From Lachnobacterium bovis (GTDB lineage Bacteria > Bacillota > Clostridia > Lachnospirales > Lachnospiraceae): DNA of 64,000 nt. A program made the position numbers and the translations under genes. Positions within the stretch are counted from its first letter, which is position 1, and the number at the start of each line of letters is the position of its first letter. Shown here piece after piece: positions 26,587 to 35,049 of this stretch. The stretch lies in NCBI RefSeq assembly GCF_900111325.1, contig NZ_FOGW01000004.1, forward strand, positions 136,108 to 200,107. Reading direction: 5' to 3'. Below the pieces are notes generated by a model, which did no database searches, was not told where the DNA came from, and saw only the letters and a list, made by a program, of their open reading frames with translations.

Positions 26587-26718
26587 CTTATATATTTTTA
26601 TATATTTTTATATATTTTATAATATAACTTCATATATATTTTATTACATAACTTCATATATATTTTATAATATAACTTCATATATATTTTATAATATAAC
26701 TTCATATATATTTTATTA
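26587..26718. repeat. AT-rich tandem repeats ending on a stop codon
   Basis: A short array of 10-bp units (tatattttta) is followed by about four copies of a 24-bp unit, acttcatatatattttataa plus four more bases, with the conserved C at 26628, 26652, 26676 and 26700. The last copy contains the TAA stop of the minus-strand methyltransferase gene (26716-26718). Copies alternate between ataatata-like and attacata-like ends. Confidence 0.88.
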
Positions 26719-28197
26719 CATAACTACAGCTAACACTACAACATGATAATCTGATCTATCCTGCATAGGGACATCCTGTAAAAGTCTATATTCTCTATGG
26801 AATCTAAGATGTTTCTTTAATAAGCCAATCTCATTTGTATACATTACAATTATACCGTTTCTTGTAAGAACTTCTCTTGATTTTTCAAGGAATTTACCAT
26901 AAAGGAAATCTAAATCACGTCTAGTAACGCGTTGTGTTCTCGCTGGCATATTTGTAATGATTTCATCAAATAAATAATCATGTCTAAAATCAAAATAATT
27001 TCTATTAATAAAATTGATTCTCTCTTTTGCTAAAAATGCATTCTCTCTTGCAAATTCGATTGCCTGGCCATATACATCTATACCATACATTTCTCTTGCA
27101 AAAACATTTTTAGTTCTTTCAATAAGCATTGTTCCAACTCCACAGAATGGATCAAGAATTTGTGCTTCATTTTTAAGATATCTTTCTGCAATCTTCATTA
27201 CTAAAGCTGCAGTTGAAGGATGGATTGATGTTGAAATAGAATTTTTTCTATAATCAAATCTTCTATCTTTAAGTGTATAGAACTTACATGATGGATAGTA
27301 TTTTCCTTCAGCAGTTCCAATCAATCTAATTTCAATTTCATAATCACTACTAGAATTAACTAATCTATTCTTTGATAATTTTTCTAGTTCAGTACCAAAT
27401 TTTCTAATGAATTGACCTCTTTCGTCAACATTCATTTGATTTCTTAATTCTACTCTAAAATAATAATCTTCTGGTCCTTCATGATATTTATTAATAAAAT
27501 CATAAATTCCAGACTCCCAAAGCATTATAGCAGCTTCTTTTGGATCCTCTGGTAATAAAGATTTTAATCCTAATGGGAATAAAACTTCTCTATATGTTCT
27601 ATTTTCAAGTAATTCACCTAAATCTGTAGTTTCTGCTAAGACTCCAAGAGGATGGATTCCTGTTCTTACATTTCCAAGTGTCTGTTTTAGAATTGATCTA
27701 ACGCCACGATTGCATGTTAAAACAACTTTAGTTTTATCTTCCTTTACAACAAATTTATGTCTTGTGATTCCTTGATATCTAATTATAATTTTTCTTAAAG
27801 CAGCAATCTCATTATTAATATGCTTTTCATTCTCAGGTTCTACCTGCTCATGTAATTTTGCATCTAAAATATCAATAAGATCAGGTATCTTATCTTCAAC
27901 ATTTAACTTATTTAGTGCAACTAAATAATGAGATTTTACGAATAAAATCTGCTCTTTCACATACGCATCATAAATAGCATCTTTTGCTTCTTGAAGCTCT
28001 AAATCACCTAATAATAATGCAGCATTTTTTCTACTTTTAGGATCTTCATCTTTCAAAAATTGAGTTATATCTTCTATATTATTTATTAACTCTTTTAAAT
28101 GTTCTTTGTTTTCTTCTTCTTTGACAAATTTTCTTAATGAACTAAGATTTTCTCTTACATTTTCTTTTTCTAATAATTTCTTATATGTATTCTCCAA
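26716..28197 (-). CDS. HEAT-repeat / THUMP-type RNA methyltransferase-like protein
   Basis: The first 150 residues are alpha-helical, HEAT-like (KSRKNAALLLGDLELQEAKD). A middle region resembles the THUMP-linked part of Trm14/TrmN-like enzymes. The C-terminal Rossmann methyltransferase begins near residue 330, with SAM motif I DPFCGVGTMLIE and the acidic motif YGIDVYGQAIEFA. The motif IV position reads TNMPART rather than the usual N-P-P-Y, so the target base or the catalytic state may differ. It probably methylates guanine or adenine in tRNA or rRNA. Length is 493 residues. Confidence 0.75.
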   Translation of the reverse strand: MENTYKKLLEKENVRENLSSLRKFVKEEENKEHLKELINNIEDITQFLKDEDPKSRKNAALLLGDLELQEAKDAIYDAYVKEQILFVKSHYLVALNKLNVEDKIPDLIDILDAKLHEQVEPENEKHINNEIAALRKIIIRYQGITRHKFVVKEDKTKVVLTCNRGVRSILKQTLGNVRTGIHPLGVLAETTDLGELLENRTYREVLFPLGLKSLLPEDPKEAAIMLWESGIYDFINKYHEGPEDYYFRVELRNQMNVDERGQFIRKFGTELEKLSKNRLVNSSSDYEIEIRLIGTAEGKYYPSCKFYTLKDRRFDYRKNSISTSIHPSTAALVMKIAERYLKNEAQILDPFCGVGTMLIERTKNVFAREMYGIDVYGQAIEFARENAFLAKERINFINRNYFDFRHDYLFDEIITNMPARTQRVTRRDLDFLYGKFLEKSREVLTRNGIIVMYTNEIGLLKKHLRFHREYRLLQDVPMQDRSDYHVVVLAVVM

Positions 28198-28305
28198 TAT
28201 TCTACGCCATCTTTACGCTAAGATGGACTCTCCTTTCTTTACGTGCTAGGCATAACACATAACAATGGCTTGATATGTCATTATACTACTCTTTCTATCG
28301 GCAAT

Positions 28306-28980
28306 TTACTCTGCTGTTTTCACACCATTTTTGTCTATATATTCTTGCACGTCATTTTTGAATTTTTCCCATGCTTTTGGATGTTCGACAAAATATTTTG
28401 GACAAATTTTACCTGTAATATCATAATGTCTTATTATATCCTCACATGACAATTTATATCTTCCCACTAGCCAAGCAGTGAGTTGTACAACTGATTTATA
28501 TGTTTTTTTGTTAAATTTCCCCGTATTATCTTCTATACAACACTCTATTGAAATAGTATCTTTATTACGACTATTAGACGCATACGATATTTCTTTGCAA
28601 GGTATGCATTGCACTATCTCTCCTTCTAATCCAACAATAAAATGTGAACTTGCCTTTGTTTTCTTAGAATATTGCAATCCATTAAAATAATCTCTGTTTT
28701 TAATAGCCGAAGTCCCAGGATTAGCTGTGTAATGAATCACTATACCATTTACTTTTTTTAATGGTATCTGTGGTCGCGAATATGGATTTGGATTAAGTAA
28801 TACAACTTGAATCGGTGGTCTATCGCCTATCACTTTATCTGGAATATTCTTTTTATTGAACATTTTAAAAAACAAAAATCCACCAATCACCAATATCACT
28901 AACACTAATGTTACTAAACCTATTAATTTTTTATTATTTCTATACTCTAAAAATCTTTCCCTATTATCTTTAATAAACAC
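28306..28980 (-). CDS. Membrane-anchored N-acetylmuramoyl-L-alanine amidase
   Basis: An N-terminal membrane anchor (about residues 20-45) precedes an amidase_2/PGRP-type domain (about 80-215). The zinc ligands are visible: His in GIVIHYTAN, His in IIRHYDITG and Cys in KICPKYF. The YNSR-like region is replaced by YASNSRNKDTISIE, normal for the family. It cuts the amide between MurNAc and the stem peptide outside the membrane. It lies 31 bp after sdaAA on the same strand. Confidence 0.92.
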   Translation of the reverse strand: MFIKDNRERFLEYRNNKKLIGLVTLVLVILVIGGFLFFKMFNKKNIPDKVIGDRPPIQVVLLNPNPYSRPQIPLKKVNGIVIHYTANPGTSAIKNRDYFNGLQYSKKTKASSHFIVGLEGEIVQCIPCKEISYASNSRNKDTISIECCIEDNTGKFNKKTYKSVVQLTAWLVGRYKLSCEDIIRHYDITGKICPKYFVEHPKAWEKFKNDVQEYIDKNGVKTAE

Positions 28981-29011
28981 AACCTACTCAACCCCTTTTA
29001 ATATAATTTTC

Positions 29012-29878
29012 TTAAAAAGAAATCTTTTCTTTAATAGCTACACCTGTTGGAGTTGCTGCCAATCCACCTTTACCAGTTTCTTTAATGTCATCCGGAAGAC
29101 TCTTTCCAATTGTTCTCATGGCATCGAAAACTTCATCTGGTGGAATTTTGCTCTCAATTCCTGCAAATGCCATATCTGATGCAGTCATAGCATTAACCGC
29201 ACCTATTACATTTCTTTTTACACATGGAACTTCTACTAAACCTGCAACCGGATCACATGCTAAACCTAAAAGACTCTTCATCGCAAGTGCTGCGGCATGT
29301 GCAATCATATTACCATCTCCACCTCTTAAGTAACATAAAGCACCAGCTGCCATAGATGATGCCGATCCAATCTCTGCCTGACATCCACCAGCTGCACCAG
29401 CTAAAAATGCTCGACTTGCAATTACTTCACCAATTCCTGCCGCCACATACATAGCCTTAGTCATCTCATCATCACTATAACCTAACTTTTCCTGAGCTGT
29501 AATAAAAACAGCTGGAATTACTCCACAAGATCCGGCAGTTGGTGCGGCTACTATTCTTTTCATACATGCATTAGATTCTGCCATTTTAACAGCTCTTTCC
29601 ATGACTTTTCCTATGAAATCTCCACAGATTAAATCACCTTTTTCACATGCATCTTTTAATTTTTTGCCATCTGTTCCAACTAAACCACTTTGTGAAAACA
29701 ATTTATCATTGTAGTTTTTGTCAGCTTCTTTCATTACTTTATAAAGGTTAGCCATTTTAGCAAATGATTGTTCTTTTGACATATTATTTTCTTTACAATC
29801 GTCGTTTTGGATACATTCCCAAAAAGGAATATTATCTTTTTTTTCACATTCTATTATCTTAGCAATTGATTCAAACAT
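29012..29878 (-). CDS. sdaAA: L-serine dehydratase, iron-sulfur type, alpha subunit
   Basis: The alpha subunit of the oxygen-sensitive [4Fe-4S] serine dehydratase, which converts L-serine to pyruvate and ammonia. The 288-residue sequence has family landmarks IVAAPTAGSCGVIPAVF, EIGSASSMAAG, and the Cys-containing LGLACDPVAGLVEVPCVKRN that holds the cluster. It follows the beta-subunit gene by 7 bp. Confidence 0.96.
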   Translation of the reverse strand: MFESIAKIIECEKKDNIPFWECIQNDDCKENNMSKEQSFAKMANLYKVMKEADKNYNDKLFSQSGLVGTDGKKLKDACEKGDLICGDFIGKVMERAVKMAESNACMKRIVAAPTAGSCGVIPAVFITAQEKLGYSDDEMTKAMYVAAGIGEVIASRAFLAGAAGGCQAEIGSASSMAAGALCYLRGGDGNMIAHAAALAMKSLLGLACDPVAGLVEVPCVKRNVIGAVNAMTASDMAFAGIESKIPPDEVFDAMRTIGKSLPDDIKETGKGGLAATPTGVAIKEKISF

Positions 29879-29885
29879 ATATAAA

Positions 29886-30554
29886 TTAATCCTCCATACT
29901 AAGGTAAGTTACCCTTAAAATTCCACTCATATAACGTAAATACGAAATAATATGTTCTGGTACCTCACTATCACATTCAATGACCATTACAGCATTTCCA
30001 CCGGTTCTACTTTTTCGATATAATTGCATTGTCGCCAAATTAATATTTTCGTGAGCCAAAAGCGAAGTAACTTCTGTAACATGTCCTGGTTTATCTACAT
30101 TATGTACAATAAGTGTAGGATAATCTCCACAAAAATTAACCTGTATTCCGTCTAATTCATTAACTTGAATTCGACCACCACCTATTGAAGATGCAATTAT
30201 CTCTAAAGGTTTAACATCCTTATCACCTGACAATACTAATTTAACAGTATTAGGATGAACATCGCCTAAATCTATTCCCGAAAAGGAAAATTTAACTCCC
30301 TTATCCTTAGCTATTTCAAAACTCTTAGGTATATTTTCATCATCAACCTTCATACCTAATAAACCTGCTAAAAGGGCTTTATCTGTTCCGTGTCCTTTTC
30401 CTGTATCTAAGAAAGATCCTGAAAAGAAAATCTTTGCTTCTTTAATTTCTTTTCCAAATAACCTTCTTGAAATAAGACCAATTCTAACTGCTCCTGCAGT
30501 ATGCGAGCTAGATGGTCCAACCATAACAGGTCCAATTATATCAAAAATATTCAT
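29886..30554 (-). CDS. sdaAB: L-serine dehydratase, iron-sulfur type, beta subunit
   Basis: The 222-residue beta subunit begins with the family signature FDIIGPVMVGPSSSHTAGAVRIG and ends in an ACT domain (about residues 148-222, TLIVHNVDKPGHVTEVTSLL) that senses serine in related enzymes. It is first of a pair with sdaAA. Together they feed serine carbon into pyruvate metabolism. Confidence 0.96.
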   Translation of the reverse strand: MNIFDIIGPVMVGPSSSHTAGAVRIGLISRRLFGKEIKEAKIFFSGSFLDTGKGHGTDKALLAGLLGMKVDDENIPKSFEIAKDKGVKFSFSGIDLGDVHPNTVKLVLSGDKDVKPLEIIASSIGGGRIQVNELDGIQVNFCGDYPTLIVHNVDKPGHVTEVTSLLAHENINLATMQLYRKSRTGGNAVMVIECDSEVPEHIISYLRYMSGILRVTYLSMED

Positions 30555-30610
30555 TCCATGCTCCTTGATAATTAAACTTATTTCTCTTTTATAGCTTATA
30601 TATTATAGCA

Positions 30611-30651
30611 CAAAAATAGGATAGATTCCGAACAAATTCAAAATCTATCCT
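30611..30651 (-). terminator. Terminator of ilvE
   Basis: AGGATAGATT and AATCTATCCT form a 10-bp stem (30618-30651), followed on the minus strand by ATTTTTG. It lies between ilvE and sdaAB. Confidence 0.85.
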
Positions 30652-30686
30652 AAATATTATATTAAAACTTATTCTTTATAATTATT

Positions 30687-31715
30687 TTATTCTGAAATCA
30701 CTTTAATCCATCCTTCTGGTGCTTCTAATTTTCCTTGTTGAATACCAGTTAATGTATCATAAATTTTCTTCATCTGTGGTCCCATTTCATCCATTCCTGA
30801 AGGGAAACAAATTTCATCTCCATGATCATAAATCTTTCCTACTGGAGATATTACAGCTGCTGTACCACAAAGTCCGCACTCTGCGAAATCTTTAAGTTCA
30901 CTTAAGTATACTTCTCTATGTTCAACTTTCATTCCAAGAATATGTTCACACACGTACATAATTGAACGTCTTGTAATTGAAGGTAAAATACTATCTGATT
31001 TAGGTGTAACTACAGTTCCATCTTTTGTGATGAAAATCATATTTGCTCCACCTGTTTCTTCTACTTTTGTTCTTGTTGCAGGATCTAAATAAAGATTTTC
31101 TGCAAATCCTTCTTCATGTGCCTTAACAATTGGATATAAACTCATTGCATAATTAAGTCCAGCTTTAATATTACCTGTTCCATGTGGAGCTGCTCTATCA
31201 TAATCAGAGACTTTAATAGTGATTGGTTTAGCTCCTCCTTTAAAATATGGTCCTACAGGTGTTACAAAAATACGGAATTGATATTCATCTGCAGGTTTAA
31301 CACCAATTACTGGATTAGTCGCTATCATGAAAGGTCTAATATATAGTGTTGCGCCTGAACCATATGGTGGAACCCATGCTTCATTTGCCTTTACTACTTC
31401 TTCAACAGCTTTTACAAAACGATCTTCTGGAAAAACTGGCATCTCAAGTCTTCTTGCGGAGTCAGCCATACGTTTTGCATTAAGATCTGGTCTAAAGCAT
31501 ACAATCTTGCCATCCTCTGTTGTATATGCTTTTAATCCTTCAAAACAACATTGAGCATATTGAAAAATTCCTGCACACTCATTAAGTGTAATATTTGCAT
31601 CAGTTGTTACTTTTCCATCATCCCATTTTCCATCTTTATAATTTGATACATATCTATATTCTGTTGTCATGTATCCAAAACCAAGATTTTGCCAATCTAG
31701 ATTCTTTTTTTCCAT
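30687..31715 (-). CDS. ilvE: Branched-chain amino acid aminotransferase
   Basis: A fold-type IV PLP enzyme that makes or breaks down Leu, Ile and Val. The 342-residue sequence has the type II family pattern: QCCFEGLKAYTTEDG, RPDLNAKRMADSARRL, the catalytic Lys in GTGNIKAGLNYA, and EETGGANMIF. The start ATG 31715 follows a GGAGGAATAG site. It stands alone with its own terminator. I saw no T-box leader. Confidence 0.96.
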   Translation of the reverse strand: MEKKNLDWQNLGFGYMTTEYRYVSNYKDGKWDDGKVTTDANITLNECAGIFQYAQCCFEGLKAYTTEDGKIVCFRPDLNAKRMADSARRLEMPVFPEDRFVKAVEEVVKANEAWVPPYGSGATLYIRPFMIATNPVIGVKPADEYQFRIFVTPVGPYFKGGAKPITIKVSDYDRAAPHGTGNIKAGLNYAMSLYPIVKAHEEGFAENLYLDPATRTKVEETGGANMIFITKDGTVVTPKSDSILPSITRRSIMYVCEHILGMKVEHREVYLSELKDFAECGLCGTAAVISPVGKIYDHGDEICFPSGMDEMGPQMKKIYDTLTGIQQGKLEAPEGWIKVISE

Positions 31716-31793
31716 TAGCTATTCCTCCTACTCTAAGTTAAATTTAAATTTATTCTATTACTTTATTTTATATTTGTCTACACGTTTTAGAAT

Positions 31794-31833
31794 ATTTTGT
31801 TATAGTATTATATTATAAATGATATAACAAAAT
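31794..31833. repeat. Inverted repeat downstream of folC
   Basis: ATTTTGTTATA (31794-31804) and TATAACAAAAT (31823-31833) are exact inverted copies. Neither side has a T run, so termination is uncertain. It lies between folC and ilvE. Confidence 0.6.
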
Positions 31834-31840
31834 GTAATAT

Positions 31841-33091
31841 CTACCATAGCTTTTTGATATCGCCTATAAAATAAAGTGATCCTAACGCAATATTTTTTGC
31901 ATCATCTAAAAGATTATTTTTAATATCCCTAATTTCATTTAGCGTGCATGCGTTAATCCCTAATTCATTGATGTAATTTTTTAAATTTTCATTCTGCAAT
32001 GCCCTAGAACTATCTGGTGTGATTGTCTTAAAATCTATTGCTAGCGGCGCTAAAAGCTTAACCATTTCTTCATAATCTTTGTCAGCTAAAACTCCCATTA
32101 TAAAATGAAATTTTTCTCCCGGATATAAATTTCTTAAACTATCACATAAAGCTTCAACTCCGTTAGAATTATGTGCACCATCAATCATGAAGAATGGTTC
32201 TTTTTGTAAAATTTCCATTCTACCTTCCCAAGTTGCATTAGCAATACCACGCTTTATAGCATTATCTATTTTTATATTATCTTTTGCTGGAAAATCAATT
32301 CTCTCGAATACCTTTTGACATATCTTCTTAGCTGTAGCAATATTTTCAAGCTGATATTCTCCTATCATTGTTCTTTTATAATTTTTTATTTCTTCAATAT
32401 CAACCTTATTAACTATATCAAACTCTTTTACTTTTTTCTCTTTTGCAGCTGTTTTTAAAACTTCTAAAGCTTCATTTTCTTGCATCTGTGAAACAACAAT
32501 CGTATCCTCTTTAAATATTCCTGCTTTCGAGGATGCGATCTCAGCTAAAGTATTTCCTAATATTTGCATATGATCATAACCTATTTTTGTTATACCACAT
32601 ACAAGTGGAGTTCCAATGGCATTTGTTGAATCGTAGGTTCCACCTAAACCTGTTTCAATTACTGCAACATCAACTTGTTGTTCTTTAAAATATAAAATTG
32701 CCATAACAAGACAATAATCAAACATTGTTAATCCTACTTGAAAATCAGTATCTATAAGCAATTTTCCTAGTCTTGCCACATCTTCTTTAGAAATATATTT
32801 ACCATTAATTCTTATTCTTTCCTCAAAATCGATTAAATGTGGCGATGTAAAAAGTCCAACCTTTAACCCACTTTCCATTAAAATATTTGAAACTACGGAT
32901 GCTGTTGAACCTTTTCCGTTTGTTCCCGCAATATGTATAAATTTTAAATTCTTTTGTGGATTAGATAACTTTTCTAATACTTTTTTGGTTATTGTAACAC
33001 CATAATCATTTCCAAATCTTCGACTATTTTCTATTTTATTAACAACATCTTTATATGTTTTGATGTCACATTGATGTTTTGATGTTTCCAT
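31841..33091 (-). CDS. folC: Folylpolyglutamate synthase / dihydrofolate synthase FolC
   Basis: An ATP-dependent Mur-ligase-family enzyme that adds glutamates to folates. Evidence is the N-terminal P-loop HIAGTNGKGSTAS, the SPHLIDFEERIRING motif, VIETGLGGTYDSTNA and the C-terminal DGAHNSNGV. At 416 residues it is normal for the family. It lies 9 bp downstream of lepB, so both are probably in one operon. Confidence 0.95.
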   Translation of the reverse strand: METSKHQCDIKTYKDVVNKIENSRRFGNDYGVTITKKVLEKLSNPQKNLKFIHIAGTNGKGSTASVVSNILMESGLKVGLFTSPHLIDFEERIRINGKYISKEDVARLGKLLIDTDFQVGLTMFDYCLVMAILYFKEQQVDVAVIETGLGGTYDSTNAIGTPLVCGITKIGYDHMQILGNTLAEIASSKAGIFKEDTIVVSQMQENEALEVLKTAAKEKKVKEFDIVNKVDIEEIKNYKRTMIGEYQLENIATAKKICQKVFERIDFPAKDNIKIDNAIKRGIANATWEGRMEILQKEPFFMIDGAHNSNGVEALCDSLRNLYPGEKFHFIMGVLADKDYEEMVKLLAPLAIDFKTITPDSSRALQNENLKNYINELGINACTLNEIRDIKNNLLDDAKNIALGSLYFIGDIKKLW

Positions 33092-33100
33092 AAATCTTAC

Positions 33101-33733
33101 CTACTTATTCAATAAATTTTCAAATCCCTTGTAATATTTTACAATTGCTCTTCCTATAATTTTATCCTTATGAACATACGAAAATTTCTTAGCTTCCTTT
33201 TCATTTCTAGCCTTTCCCTCTCGAAAAGCGATTTCTGCCCACTCTCTAGCATCACTTGACCCATTTCGATTATCACCTAACATCAAGTATGAATCGTTTG
33301 GAACCTTAAATGTGATTTTATCATTTTTATATGTCCATTTTTCTTTTAAATAAGTTTCTTTTAGAGGTTTTTTGGAATCATTGATATATATATTTCCTTT
33401 TTTTATTGTTACTTTTTCTCCAGGAAGTCCTATAACTCTCTTGATATATAGTTCACTTTCATCTACCGGAAATTTAAAAATAACAATATCTCCTCTATTA
33501 GGTTTTGAAAAAATATACGACAATCTAAAACCTATTAATCGACTGTCTGTCATTATTGTATTTTCCATCGAACCTGATGGGATAGTTGCATTAATTATTA
33601 TAAATTTATTAATAAATACGACAATGAATATTACAATTGCTATTGTTTTAATCCACGACCATACTTCTTGCATCACTGTCACATTTTCTTCATTTTCTTT
33701 TTTAGAATTAGAATCATTTTTTAATTTATCCAT
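33101..33733 (-). CDS. lepB: Type I signal peptidase
   Basis: The 210-residue protein has one N-terminal membrane segment (about 28-50) and the Ser/Lys dyad motifs: catalytic Ser in IPSGSMENT and Lys in YIKRVIGLPGE. Box E, GDNRNGSSDAREW, is intact. It removes signal peptides from secreted proteins on the outer membrane face. Confidence 0.96.
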   Translation of the reverse strand: MDKLKNDSNSKKENEENVTVMQEVWSWIKTIAIVIFIVVFINKFIIINATIPSGSMENTIMTDSRLIGFRLSYIFSKPNRGDIVIFKFPVDESELYIKRVIGLPGEKVTIKKGNIYINDSKKPLKETYLKEKWTYKNDKITFKVPNDSYLMLGDNRNGSSDAREWAEIAFREGKARNEKEAKKFSYVHKDKIIGRAIVKYYKGFENLLNK

Positions 33734-33793
33734 TACCTTCTCCTTTCAAGTCACTACATTCATTATATACTTTACTTTAAACCTTGTACAGAT

Positions 33794-33867
33794 AAAAAAT
33801 AACCCCATTTACTACAATAATCTCCTTGTTTTTTAGATTTTATTATAGTTAAATGAGGTTATTTTAT
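33794..33867 (-). terminator. Terminator after the LacI-type gene
   Basis: AATAACCCCATTTA pairs with TAAATGAGGTTATT, with an inner extension around a T-rich loop. A-rich and T-rich sequence flank the stem. Confidence 0.75.
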
Positions 33868-33875
33868 AAATTAGT

Positions 33876-34868
33876 TTAGCCACATTGTGTTGAATTTCTC
33901 TCAACAATTTCATATCCCATTTTTATTTCTAAAAGCTTACTCTTATCATTATCCTTTCTTCTCATTAGTGATAAAAGTTGTTTAGCAGCCTTTACTCCAC
34001 TTTCTTCAAAGAAATATCTAACTGTCGTAAGCTCTGGGCTAACCATATCCGAAAAATTAGAATCACCATGCCCTGCAACTAAAATATCATTTGGAATTAT
34101 TTTTTTACAATCTTTTATATACTTGTATACTCCAAGTGCAATTGTATCTGTCGCACATATAAATGCATCAATATCAGGATTTTTTTCCAAAAGAGCCTTT
34201 GCCCCCTCTTCTCCAGCTTTTCGGCTAAAATCTCCAATATAATATTCCATATGAGCATTATTATTTTCCTTAATTGCCTGGCAAAATCCATCATGTCTAT
34301 TTTTTCCCGCTGAAATATCTCGTTCCGTTACACCAATATATGCTATGTTTTTTCGACCTTTTGATAAAATCAAATTAGTTAATTCTTTAGTTGCATTAAA
34401 ATCATCATGATAAATACTGCATACGCCTCTAAAATCCTGCCCAACAACGACTACCGGTACACCAATTTTTTTAATAAGTTCATGATGTTTTGGCGTATCA
34501 ATTGTTGCAATAAATATTACTCCATCTACTTGATTTTGATCGAATGATTTTAAATATTCTAATTCTTTTTCAACTTCATTTTGCGTATCTGCTAAAATAC
34601 ATTTATATCCGCTATCATTTAATACACTTAAAATACCATTTATAACATGTCCTAACGCTGAAGATGCTAATTTAGGCATTATGATACCAATCATTTTTGT
34701 TTTTTTAGTTCTTAGTGTTTGTGCTTGAAGTAATGGCTTATATCCTGTTTCTTCTACAACTCTTTTTATAGCTTCTTTTTTTTCATCTGATAAGTATCCA
34801 TCGTTAAAATAACGGGAAACCGCTGCTCTAGAAACACCAGCTAATTCTGCGATTTCTCTAATATTCAT
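33876..34868 (-). CDS. LacI-family sucrose operon repressor (ScrR-like)
   Basis: The N-terminal helix-turn-helix reads MNIREIAELAGVSRAAVSRYFNDGYLS, followed by a periplasmic-binding-protein-like core from about residue 60 (MIGIIMPKLASSALGHVING). At 330 residues it is typical. It lies downstream of the sucrose-type PTS gene on the same strand, separated by a terminator. Palindromic operators matching the LacI pattern TGAAA-N-CG-N-TTTCA flank the PTS promoter, so it probably represses that gene when the sugar is absent. Sugar identity is inferred from the PTS type. Confidence 0.85.
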   Translation of the reverse strand: MNIREIAELAGVSRAAVSRYFNDGYLSDEKKEAIKRVVEETGYKPLLQAQTLRTKKTKMIGIIMPKLASSALGHVINGILSVLNDSGYKCILADTQNEVEKELEYLKSFDQNQVDGVIFIATIDTPKHHELIKKIGVPVVVVGQDFRGVCSIYHDDFNATKELTNLILSKGRKNIAYIGVTERDISAGKNRHDGFCQAIKENNNAHMEYYIGDFSRKAGEEGAKALLEKNPDIDAFICATDTIALGVYKYIKDCKKIIPNDILVAGHGDSNFSDMVSPELTTVRYFFEESGVKAAKQLLSLMRRKDNDKSKLLEIKMGYEIVERNSTQCG

Positions 34869-34914
34869 TAATTCTTTTCCTCCAATCCTTTATTTCTATA
34901 TAATAAATTACAAT

Positions 34915-34952
34915 AAAAATCGGATGATGTCCAACCACCATCCGATTTTATA
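34915..34952 (-). terminator. Terminator between the PTS gene and its repressor
   Basis: AATCGGATGATG pairs with CACCATCCGATT; a T-rich tail follows on the minus strand. Confidence 0.85.
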
Positions 34953-35049
34953 TATTTTAAAAAAGTTTAAGTCATTATTTATATCACGATTTTTACTATC
35001 CAAACACTAGTAATTTCAAACGCAATCTTCAATATTTATTTTTCAAAAA

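Noticed and set aside
31716..31840. T-box leader upstream of ilvE.
   Set aside because: No conserved T-box sequence was found; only an AT-rich promoter region and the folC inverted repeat.
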